A stretch of 64,000 bases of DNA from Denitratisoma sp. DHT3 (GTDB taxonomy: Bacteria; Pseudomonadota; Gammaproteobacteria; Burkholderiales; Rhodocyclaceae): NCBI RefSeq assembly GCF_007833355.1, contig NZ_CP020914.1:2714047-2778046 (forward strand). The letters run 5' to 3'. The position numbers were made by a program, and so were the translations under genes. The notes under the pieces are model-generated. The model searched no databases and was not told where the DNA came from. It saw only the letters and a list, made by a program, of their open reading frames with translations. This document shows positions 26,407 through 34,850 of the stretch, in pieces. Each line of letters begins with the position of its first letter. The stretch's first letter is position 1.

Positions 26407-28199
26407 TATTCGTTCTCCCCAAACAGACCGCCCTGATTCAAATTCGCAGCGGGCACTTTCCTGCTCTTGGTTTTCTGGCTCGCTTCGGCGGCAGCCGAGG
26501 CCTCAACAGGATCGGGCTTCGCCATCGGCAGGTTCGCCACGTTCAGGCTGTAGTCGTCATGGCCCCATTCGCAGCGGGCCAGCACCATCTTCGGAATCTT
26601 CTTCAGTGTCAGGTTCGGCCAGCGTTCCGCCGCCTTGGCGGCGGTCACGCCGTGGAAGGCCGCGCAGCAGATCAGCAGGCTCCGGTCGGAGCCCACTTCG
26701 TCGGACAGCGCCTGCAACTGGTCGGCGGACAGGTTCTGCGTGGTGACGTAGATGAAATCGCGCTCGCTGGAATGACCGTGCTGCCACCACTGCACTTCGG
26801 AGGGCGCGTAGCTGAAGCCCTCCAGTTTGGCCAGCGCCTCGGCCAGTTGTGCGGCGTTGTATTCGGGATTGATGACCGGGTTGCCCCAGCGGTCGTTGAC
26901 GATCAGGCTGGGCGCGAGCTTGTAGTAACGGAAGCCGCCGCCGCCTTGCCAACCCGCGTTTTCAGTTACGCCGGTTCTATCTTCACCATCGATCACCAGC
27001 TTCATTCGAGGGATGATGTGCGTGTGGCAGTGCTCGCCCAACTCCACCATGATCCAGCGACGCCCCATTTTGTGAGCGACGGCACCTGTTGAGCCAGAGC
27101 CAGCGAATGAATCGAGGACGATGTCACCCGGCGAAGAAAAGTGTCGGAGAACAATTTCCAGCAGTGCTTCGGGCTTCTTGCCGGAGCGAAAATCTGCTCC
27201 CCCCTCGTGGCGGCAGTTGCCAAAGCTACCTGCTAGATCGTAGAAATTTTCAATCGGCAGGGTCTGCGCCTCGGCATCAGGCTCAAGCTTGCCAAGGGGA
27301 ACGCCTTGAAAGTACTTTCCTTTGGTCGCGGAGGCTCTCGCCGGGCCGGTGAAATACCGATGGCCATGTCCGTCGTCACCAATACATTCGACTTTGTAAA
27401 GTGCTCCAAGACCATCTGTAGCAGCGCGCCCGGTCAAATAGTCGCGGAAAAACCGTCCCGATGAATTTCCATCCAGGATGGAACCGGTAGCCCATATTTC
27501 TTTCAACCCCTTCGCTGAGCCTTCCTTCTTCTTGACCCCCCATTGGCCTGCCCCAAACACGGTCACCGCTTTTCCACCTAGCGTGATCCTAGTTCCGGGG
27601 GCCTTTTCAGTGATGTAGTGGCAGAACTTGTCAAACGACAGGTCTTTCTCCGGCAGGTTCGGTTCGGCTCCATATTCCTTTCGGTAGACGTGGATCTGCT
27701 CGACCTGCTTATGAAAGTTCATGTCTTGCTTCAATGTCTTTTCGGCATACCTCACTTGTACATAAAGCGTCACCAAGTAGTTGGCCCTGCCGAAGACTTC
27801 ATCGAGAAGGACCTTCAGATAATGACCTTCAGAGTCATCAATGTGGCAGCAGATAAACCCTTGGGGGCTAAGTAGCCGACGGAGCATTTCCAGCCGATCG
27901 CGCATAAGGCCAAGCCATGTTGAATGCTCCAATGCGTCGTCGTAGTGCTCGAATGCCGCACCTGTGTTGTAGGGTGGATCGATATAGACACACTTCACTT
28001 TCCCCGAAAACTCCTGCTCCAGCGCCTTAAGCGCGAGCAGGTTGTCCCCGAAGATCAGCCGGTTATCGAAGATGTCGTTCTCTGTCACACGCTGCTTGGC
28101 GTGGTACGACTTGGCCGAATCTTCGAGCAGGATGCGCGGCTCCAGCTTGGGCCGCTTGTCCTTCCCAATCCATGTCAGTTCTAGTTTCTGCTTACTCAT
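26406..28199 (-). CDS. Type III-like DNA adenine methyltransferase (Mod)
   Basis: This 597-residue beta-class amino-methyltransferase has the catalytic motif DPPYN at 74-78 ahead of the SAM-binding motif DSFAGSGSTG at 363-372, an order typical of type III Mod proteins. DPPY predicts N6-adenine (or N4-cytosine) methylation. The long middle part (about 140-340) is the likely target-recognition region. I use the ATG at 28199 (MSKQKLEL), with AAGG about 11 nt upstream; a TTG at 28205 is a poorer start. It lies 11 nt after the GHKL gene and is coupled to res. Confidence 0.92.
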   Translation of the reverse strand: MSKQKLELTWIGKDKRPKLEPRILLEDSAKSYHAKQRVTENDIFDNRLIFGDNLLALKALEQEFSGKVKCVYIDPPYNTGAAFEHYDDALEHSTWLGLMRDRLEMLRRLLSPQGFICCHIDDSEGHYLKVLLDEVFGRANYLVTLYVQVRYAEKTLKQDMNFHKQVEQIHVYRKEYGAEPNLPEKDLSFDKFCHYITEKAPGTRITLGGKAVTVFGAGQWGVKKKEGSAKGLKEIWATGSILDGNSSGRFFRDYLTGRAATDGLGALYKVECIGDDGHGHRYFTGPARASATKGKYFQGVPLGKLEPDAEAQTLPIENFYDLAGSFGNCRHEGGADFRSGKKPEALLEIVLRHFSSPGDIVLDSFAGSGSTGAVAHKMGRRWIMVELGEHCHTHIIPRMKLVIDGEDRTGVTENAGWQGGGGFRYYKLAPSLIVNDRWGNPVINPEYNAAQLAEALAKLEGFSYAPSEVQWWQHGHSSERDFIYVTTQNLSADQLQALSDEVGSDRSLLICCAAFHGVTAAKAAERWPNLTLKKIPKMVLARCEWGHDDYSLNVANLPMAKPDPVEASAAAEASQKTKSRKVPAANLNQGGLFGENE

Positions 28200-28210
28200 A
28201 GCCAAATACC

Positions 28211-30211
28211 TTAATTCTTGTGCAAACCAAGCTTGTCAAAAAGGATGCGATTTCTGCGTGCGGCATCCTTGATCAGCTTGTCGTAGGAGAGGATTTCGAT
28301 ATACCCATTGCCCATCGCCAAAGGGGAGAAGTACCCCTCGTTGTCGGCAGTCCGGTGATAGCGTCCGAATACTTGCCGATGCAATGAGGGCGTTAGATCG
28401 GCAATGAGATAGCCGGTGTAACGCAGGTTGGCAGGATTGATCTGACGCCCATCGACGTCCGTAACGCCGCCCTCGGAAATTTCCCGGAATCGCTGGATAA
28501 CTTGGTCCGCGGGGTCTTTGTTGTAGTCGTCCCGCCCCGGTCGTTTGAATTCAATGATGACAACGCCACCTCCCGGCAGATTGTCGGGCTCGGCGACTCC
28601 GATTGGGGTGTCATAGAAAAGCGTGAAGATGTCCGGTTCCTTGCCAGATGTATCTTCAAGACCGGCGACACTCTTGAGCTTTTTGTCAGACGTGAGCAGC
28701 GTGTGATAGCAGAGCCGCTCGTCAATCACCCAAAGGTTCTGCTGCTCGAAGAAGATGTCCTTCGAGGTCATGCCCATGGGGAAGATCATCTTGTGCAAGA
28801 CTCTTTCGAGCGGATACTTGTCGTCCGTACGCTTCTTCTTGAGGCTGTTGTTCACCAGGTCAAGAATCGTTCGGCGGTGGGCGACATAGGCAGCGAGTTG
28901 CGCCTTGCCGATCTCGTTGGCTTTTTCGGCAATTTCCTTGAATCTTTCTTGGTATTGTTCAAAGGTTTCTGTCTCGAACAGTGCGGCGACGTGCTTGGCC
29001 TCTTTGCGGACATCGTCCTCGGTGGCACGCTTCACGTGCAGGAGAGCTTCATCCAGCTTGTCATCAGACAGGCCCGGCTGAATCTTTTGCTCGATCATTT
29101 CTTTGTAGCGAGGATGCATGAGCGCCCTGTACTCAGGAGCTTGCTCCACGAACTTCTCGATCTGGGCACGCTTTTCTTCGTTCGTTGACTTCAAGTCATC
29201 CATGAGCAGCGGCCGCAACGCGCCTGTAACACCCTGGTTCAGGGCCCGTCGTGAGACAAGAGTCCGCTCAAGCTCGGGCTCCTCATCGCTTTGGAAAGCG
29301 ATGCGCGTGCGCTCTTGGTTGGCATGGTCGTCCAGGTACTCCCCGGTAACCAGCACGATCAGGGTGTATGGCGCCTGCTCTTCGTCAATCAGCTTCTCAG
29401 GTAGCTCTGGAAGCAGATCTCGCAGCTTGCTCGTGGTGACTTCGCGGCCGTTCGCGCACAAGTTGAGTTCATGGCGCGAGCGTCCGTCACGGTGACGATA
29501 CGCCTGCAAAGCAAATATATGCCCCGAGACCTCGAAGAACTGCTCCTGGATGTGCGCCAATACCGTTGACTGAAACAGTGCGTGCAAATCAATCGGAGCA
29601 TGCCCCGGAGATTCCAGAGTCATCGGCGGGCAGGAACGAGCCGCAAAACGAATCAGGAAGTGCGCGATGATCCGTTCAGCGATGGTTTCGGGCTGAGTGG
29701 GCCATCCAGCCCGAAACTTGTCATCCATGCCTCGCAAAGAGGTGTGCGTGCCACATACCTCTTTAACTTCAGACGTGGTGTCGGCACCTTTCAGTTCATC
29801 CTCGATGCTGAAGTCGAACTCGCGCAGCAAAGCCTTGCCGTCGCGTTGGAAGACACTACGGATGTGTACGGATGAGAACACCTTCAGGAAAGTGAAGCGC
29901 CCCACACCCCGACCGCCGACCTTGACCTTTGAAAGCGTGTGGGCTTCTTGAAACGAAGCCAGGTTCTTGTCGTTGAAGCCAACGCCATCATCAATGACGT
30001 CGAAGCCGTCCACGACCAGAGTTCCATCCCCAGCCTGATGGGCAAGATCATTGGAAGCCATCAGCCGAATGCGAATCGAATGATTGCTGAAGCCGTCCTG
30101 ATGCTCTTCGATTGCATCGACGGCATTCGAAATGGCCTCGTAAAGCGGCATCATTGCCTTGGCCTGGGAAAGCTCCAGTCGATCCACCAGACCTTTGATG
30201 TTCGCTTGCAT
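28211..30211 (-). CDS. GHKL ATPase with C-terminal PD-(D/E)XK-like domain
   Basis: This 666-residue protein has a GHKL (Hsp90/MutL/MORC-type) ATPase at its N-terminus: N box EAISNAVDAIEE (25-36), G1 box DDGVGF (74-79) and G2 box GGRGVGRFTF (99-108). A long helical middle follows. The C-terminal section has EPDIF (525-529) and, after a strand, IIEFKRP with E554 and K556, the layout of a PD-(D/E)XK nuclease. MORC/MutL-like ATPases beside restriction-modification genes are known from comparative genomics. I infer an ATP-gated DNA clamp carrying its own nuclease. The start overlaps the AIPR stop as TAATG. Confidence 0.82.
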   Translation of the reverse strand: MQANIKGLVDRLELSQAKAMMPLYEAISNAVDAIEEHQDGFSNHSIRIRLMASNDLAHQAGDGTLVVDGFDVIDDGVGFNDKNLASFQEAHTLSKVKVGGRGVGRFTFLKVFSSVHIRSVFQRDGKALLREFDFSIEDELKGADTTSEVKEVCGTHTSLRGMDDKFRAGWPTQPETIAERIIAHFLIRFAARSCPPMTLESPGHAPIDLHALFQSTVLAHIQEQFFEVSGHIFALQAYRHRDGRSRHELNLCANGREVTTSKLRDLLPELPEKLIDEEQAPYTLIVLVTGEYLDDHANQERTRIAFQSDEEPELERTLVSRRALNQGVTGALRPLLMDDLKSTNEEKRAQIEKFVEQAPEYRALMHPRYKEMIEQKIQPGLSDDKLDEALLHVKRATEDDVRKEAKHVAALFETETFEQYQERFKEIAEKANEIGKAQLAAYVAHRRTILDLVNNSLKKKRTDDKYPLERVLHKMIFPMGMTSKDIFFEQQNLWVIDERLCYHTLLTSDKKLKSVAGLEDTSGKEPDIFTLFYDTPIGVAEPDNLPGGGVVIIEFKRPGRDDYNKDPADQVIQRFREISEGGVTDVDGRQINPANLRYTGYLIADLTPSLHRQVFGRYHRTADNEGYFSPLAMGNGYIEILSYDKLIKDAARRNRILFDKLGLHKN

Positions 30212-31977
30212 TATTGATTTCCTCCCTGGCCCTGTTGTGCCAAGGCCGCCATCAAACGGCCTTTCACAGTTCGACAGTCCGTTTTGTTCTCGAAAACGCT
30301 ACGCGCCTGCTTGTTCCACTGAACTGCCTGAACGACATTGACTAATCGATCTGCCACGAGATCGATTTCGCGGGAGAGCGATATCAGCTCATCCTCGCTG
30401 AGGGTCAGCGCTGGCCCGTTGTGCAATGGCAGCCTGATGAACACAACGTGCAGAATCATCCAGGCGCCCTGGCTGAGAATTTCCTTGGCGGGCAACACGC
30501 CCAGTGGCAGATCGCGGGGATCAGCCTCAGCACTCGCGCGGTCCCGGATTTTTCCAATGACCGTGCGACCGATCTGGGCGATGCGCCACATCTGCTTGGC
30601 TGTCAGCGAGTCGGCAAACAGGCTATCGTAGGACTGGCGTAACGGATCAGTCGCAGGCACAAGTCCTTCCCGTCCAAAGAGCCTCTTTTTGTCTGACTTC
30701 GCTGCGACCAGATAATCCTGCCAATCGCCTGCGGTGACCGTGCAGGCTAGGTAGGGCGCCAGTTCACGGGCAGTGAAAGTGGTTGGTGAGGGGGGTGGGT
30801 CGTCCTGGCCATGCTTGACGATGTATTCGATACCAGCCATTCGCAGTGTCTGCTGCCACATAGCTTGCCGCTCATCCAGAGCAGCGAAGTCTTCCAAGTC
30901 CACCGCATTTTGACGGTTACGGGATTGAGTCACACGGTCGCCAAATCCGTCCGGCGCGTTGTCCAAGCACACGAAAGTCGCCATAACCATGGCCGGATTC
31001 GCGTCGTAGTGCGCTATGGGCTCTTTGGCTATGGCACCAACGGTCTGAGCGCCGTTGATGATGGAAAGCCCTCGGACACGAAATCTCCCTGATTCCCGAT
31101 GGGGATCGCGCGGATGCTGCTCGTTGATGGCCTCACAGAGAAACGTGACGCCGTTGTTGAAGTAGAAGAAGTGCTGCGACTCCTGCTGCAAGGTTTCCGT
31201 CAAACCAGTGTTGACGATCGTCGTTCCCTTGAAACGACGGATGTTTCGGTCAACTAAGCGGTCTTCGTGCTGCACCCAAAGTTCTGCAAGACGCTTGGCG
31301 TCCATGCGACCGTAGAACGCCCTGTATGGTTCTTGAGTGTGACCGAAGTCTTTCAGCTCGATCTCCGCCTCAATGGCCTGGGCAGAGATGCCGTCCAAGT
31401 GGAGATCGTGAAGGGTGGTGAGCCCATAGGCATGGCAGCGCAGAAATCCGGGATTCGTCCCATTGAACGCACGCTCCAGGTCGGAAAAGATGTCCCGCCG
31501 GTCATCGGACACAGCCGTGCCGGAGTAGGCAAGGACAACCTTGACTTTGCAGATGCCGCTGTTTAAGGCATCGGTAATTGCCGCACTGCGGTTCTGAAGC
31601 GCGTTGTTGAAGCGTCCCCAGCGTCCCTGGATGAGATCGGTGACGCCATCCCGAAACTTGGACACATCACCAAGCTCAGGCTCTCCTGAGCCAGACTCTT
31701 TGTATTTCGACTGGACGAGCCAAATGGTCTGATCATTGGCGACGAATACCGAATCGATACCATGATCCAGCCCACCATCGATGCTGGCAGCCACGGCCTC
31801 ATCCAGACTGGCGCCAGCGTCTTCATGCAGGATGAACGCCGCAATTGCCTTGGACAGAAAATTGCTTCGCCGAGACTCTGGCGTGTTTCCCGTTCCGGTG
31901 ATTAGGTTCGCGTAGTCCTCATCAAGTTTTTGACACAGCAGATCGAGTTCAAGGGGGCGAGCGATAACTGTTGCCAT
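30211..31977 (-). CDS. AIPR-family abortive phage infection protein
   Basis: This 588-residue AIPR-family protein carries the family signatures NIRRFKG, HFFYFNNGVTFLC and LSIINGAQTVGAI in its central region. The N-terminal part (about 65-95: GIDSVFV, then IWLVQSKYK) has D75 and Q89-x-K91 spaced as in Mrr-like PD-(D/E)XK nucleases, so a nuclease function is possible. AIPR proteins are linked to abortive phage infection and frequently sit next to restriction-modification and GHKL genes. The ATG at 31977 overlaps the SNF2 helicase stop as TGATG, which decides the start over the upstream frame. Confidence 0.85.
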   Translation of the reverse strand: MATVIARPLELDLLCQKLDEDYANLITGTGNTPESRRSNFLSKAIAAFILHEDAGASLDEAVAASIDGGLDHGIDSVFVANDQTIWLVQSKYKESGSGEPELGDVSKFRDGVTDLIQGRWGRFNNALQNRSAAITDALNSGICKVKVVLAYSGTAVSDDRRDIFSDLERAFNGTNPGFLRCHAYGLTTLHDLHLDGISAQAIEAEIELKDFGHTQEPYRAFYGRMDAKRLAELWVQHEDRLVDRNIRRFKGTTIVNTGLTETLQQESQHFFYFNNGVTFLCEAINEQHPRDPHRESGRFRVRGLSIINGAQTVGAIAKEPIAHYDANPAMVMATFVCLDNAPDGFGDRVTQSRNRQNAVDLEDFAALDERQAMWQQTLRMAGIEYIVKHGQDDPPPSPTTFTARELAPYLACTVTAGDWQDYLVAAKSDKKRLFGREGLVPATDPLRQSYDSLFADSLTAKQMWRIAQIGRTVIGKIRDRASAEADPRDLPLGVLPAKEILSQGAWMILHVVFIRLPLHNGPALTLSEDELISLSREIDLVADRLVNVVQAVQWNKQARSVFENKTDCRTVKGRLMAALAQQGQGGNQ

Positions 31978-34850
31978 CAGACCAGCTCCCACTCGATAGT
32001 GAACAGCGTGCGCTCCTCGACCTGCTGTTGGAGTTGCACTTCAAGCTGGCTGATCAAGTCATTGCGCTGCGCTTCGACTTCGTCCTGTCGGGCAAACAGC
32101 TCGCGGCGCAGCTTGCTGCGCTTGCCTTCCAGTTCGCGCTGTTTCTTCTGCCATGACAGTTTTTCGCCCAACGTCGGCGAGGTCGCGGCAGTGCGGCGCA
32201 CTTCCTTGATCTCGCGGTCGATCTCCTTGATCTCCTGCTCCAGACCGAGCTTCAGATCGTCCGCCCAGGCGTCGAGCTTCTGGACTTCCTGCTCGAAGTA
32301 ACCGAGATTGCGCTCGTTGACGTCTCGCAGGAGTGCGGTCTTGCGGGCTTCCGCATCGGCCAGCAAGGTGGCATCAGGTGCATTGAACAGGCTTGCTGCG
32401 TGTGTGGTCGCGGGTAGGCGCAGCAGTTTTTCCGGGTCTTCTTCTGCCAGCACGACGCCGTCGGTAGTACCCGCAGCAACCAGCAGATGTTGCTCCTGGT
32501 TGCCGAGTGTCTCGACAGTGACCAGCTTTACTGTGAGCCATCCGGCCTTGCCGCGGTAGGCTTCAAGCGTGCTGATCTTTGAACCGTAGGCGTTGTAATC
32601 GAAGACGAGACGAGCCACGTCGAGTACGCGAGCCTTGGCTTGCTCGATGCCCCACCGCGCCAGCGAATGATTGATGCGGTACAGGTGCGCGTCGCCAGAG
32701 CGGCGGGGCAACTCGTAGCGCCCCAGCTCGATGCCCGCGGGGCCGCTATGCTCGGCTCCAGTCGGTATGTGGCGGAGGTCGAAGCCTCCGTCATCGAACG
32801 AGGCGTACTGGACCAGTTCGGCGCGGGTCAAGTCCATCAACATGTGTTCGAAGCGGTTGCGCGCGTTGCGGCTGTCGTCCGCCCGCACGCGCAGCTTCTC
32901 CTGCACCTCCTCATCAAAGTTCTCAAGCAATGCCTGACGGGTCTTGACCATCGCCTCGTTGATCTCTCCTGAGAGATCGAGTCGGAGTTGCTCGAAACTG
33001 GACTTGATTTCTTCAGGCTCTCGGCAGTTCTGGTAGATCTCAGCGATACGCCGCTCGAAATCAACGCCTGAGCCGATGGCACCCAGCACTTCGTCGCTGG
33101 CCCCAAAAACGCCCTCGAAAAGCTGGAGCTTCTGCGCCAGCAATTCATAAACGCGCTTGTCCGCCTCATTGCTGAGATCGACGAAGTTCACTACCACTAC
33201 GTCGTGCTTCTGTCCGTAGCGGTGACAGCGACCAATGCGTTGCTCGATACGCTGCGGATTCCAAGGCAGGTCGTAGTTGATCACGAGCGAGCAGAACTGG
33301 AGGTTGATGCCTTCGGCTCCGGCTTCGGTGGCAATCATGACCTTGCCGCGCTCCTTGAAGTGCTCGACCAGTGCCGCACGGGTGTCGGCGGTCTTGGAGC
33401 CGGTGATGCGGTCAGTGCCTTCGTGGCGCTTCAGCCAGTCCTTGTAGATTGCTTGCGCGCGCTGGTCACTATTGGTGCCGTTAAAAAGCACGATACCGTC
33501 GCCGTATGGCGTGTCAGCCAGCAAATTGAGGAGGTATTCCTGCGTGCGCTTGGACTCGGTGAAGATGATGGCCTTCCTGGCCGCGCCCAGCCGGTCCAGT
33601 TCAGCGAAGGCACGATCCAGCGCGGTGAGCAATGCCTTGCCCTTGGCGTTGTCCTGAATGCTGGTTGCCAGCGCCTTGAAGCGGCGAAGCTCCTCGATTT
33701 CCTGCGCGATGGCATCACGTTCCATGCGACTCGGTGCCGTGGCGTCTGGGTCCTGGTCACTCCACTCATCGGCGGTTTCATCCAGCGACTCGTAGTCCTC
33801 GTCGAGTTCCTCGGTCAGATCGGGAACTTCAGTGGTTTCGTCGAGCACTCCCTGGAGGCGCTTGGCCATCGTCTCTAACGCACCCGCGATCGCGTGCGAG
33901 CTGGACGCGAGCAACTTCCACAGAACCAGTGAAATCAGTTGGCGCTGCCCCTCGGGCATGGCCTTCACATTGGGACGGCGCAAGTAGTCGGCGACCAGCC
34001 CGGACAGTTCCTGTTCCTCGCTCGATGGCGTGAACTCTTGGATGATGGCCTTGCGCGCCGTATACGACACGTAGGGCTGAACCTGTTTGCGCAGGGTGCG
34101 CTTGCAGATGGGAGCCAGCCGGTCACGCAAGCCACTGAAGGATTGTTCTCGGCCAGTGAATTGCGAGCGAAAGCTGTCAAGGTCTCCGAACACGCGGTCA
34201 TCGATGAAGCTGACCAGTCCATAGAGTTCGAGCAATGAGTTCTGCAACGGCGTTGCGGTCAGTAGTACTTTGGCGTGAACGTGCGATAGCGCCTCCTTGA
34301 GAGTCTTGGCAATGATGTTGCTGGTCTTGTAGACGTTGCGCAGGCGATGCGCTTCGTCAAGGACGACAAAGTCCCAGTCGATGCTTTTGACATCATCAGC
34401 CTTGGATTTGGCGAACTGATAGGAACAGATGACCGGGCCAGAGGCAAAGAGGAACGGATTCTGTCGATCCTTCTTGCGGATCGTGTTATAGCTTTTGGCT
34501 TCGAGAATCAGCCCTTGTAGACCGAACTTGTCCTGCAACTCCTGGTGCCACTGCTTGCGCAGGTTGGCCGGGACGATGATGAGAATCTTGCGCCGCCGTT
34601 CCGCCCAGCGTTGCGAGATCACCAAGCCCGCCTCAATGGTCTTGCCGAGACCCACTTCGTCAGCGAGGAGCACACCGCGTGAAAGGGGATTGCGGCATGC
34701 GAAGAGGGCCGCATCGACCTGATGCGGATTGAGATCAACCTGCGAGTCGACCAGCGTTGATGCCAGCGACTCCACGGAGTCGCCTGCCGCGCGGCGCGTC
34801 AGAAGCCATGCGTAGTACTGGCTTTGATACTGCGTAAGGGGCTGTTGCAT
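31977..34850 (-). CDS. SNF2-family DNA helicase/translocase
   Basis: This 957-residue SF2 translocase of the SNF2/RapA (HepA) type has the Walker A motif DEVGLGKT (64-71), DEAH (165-168) and the characteristic motif VI QRIGRCHRYGQ. An acidic insert lies between the two RecA lobes (about residues 355-395). The C-terminal 100 residues are strongly charged and heptad-like, predicting a coiled coil. Such enzymes move on duplex DNA and occur in several defence systems (for example DrmD of DISARM). The start at 34850 overlaps the fic stop as TGATG; the longer open frame upstream is only a shadow of fic. Confidence 0.9.
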   Translation of the reverse strand: MQQPLTQYQSQYYAWLLTRRAAGDSVESLASTLVDSQVDLNPHQVDAALFACRNPLSRGVLLADEVGLGKTIEAGLVISQRWAERRRKILIIVPANLRKQWHQELQDKFGLQGLILEAKSYNTIRKKDRQNPFLFASGPVICSYQFAKSKADDVKSIDWDFVVLDEAHRLRNVYKTSNIIAKTLKEALSHVHAKVLLTATPLQNSLLELYGLVSFIDDRVFGDLDSFRSQFTGREQSFSGLRDRLAPICKRTLRKQVQPYVSYTARKAIIQEFTPSSEEQELSGLVADYLRRPNVKAMPEGQRQLISLVLWKLLASSSHAIAGALETMAKRLQGVLDETTEVPDLTEELDEDYESLDETADEWSDQDPDATAPSRMERDAIAQEIEELRRFKALATSIQDNAKGKALLTALDRAFAELDRLGAARKAIIFTESKRTQEYLLNLLADTPYGDGIVLFNGTNSDQRAQAIYKDWLKRHEGTDRITGSKTADTRAALVEHFKERGKVMIATEAGAEGINLQFCSLVINYDLPWNPQRIEQRIGRCHRYGQKHDVVVVNFVDLSNEADKRVYELLAQKLQLFEGVFGASDEVLGAIGSGVDFERRIAEIYQNCREPEEIKSSFEQLRLDLSGEINEAMVKTRQALLENFDEEVQEKLRVRADDSRNARNRFEHMLMDLTRAELVQYASFDDGGFDLRHIPTGAEHSGPAGIELGRYELPRRSGDAHLYRINHSLARWGIEQAKARVLDVARLVFDYNAYGSKISTLEAYRGKAGWLTVKLVTVETLGNQEQHLLVAAGTTDGVVLAEEDPEKLLRLPATTHAASLFNAPDATLLADAEARKTALLRDVNERNLGYFEQEVQKLDAWADDLKLGLEQEIKEIDREIKEVRRTAATSPTLGEKLSWQKKQRELEGKRSKLRRELFARQDEVEAQRNDLISQLEVQLQQQVEERTLFTIEWELV

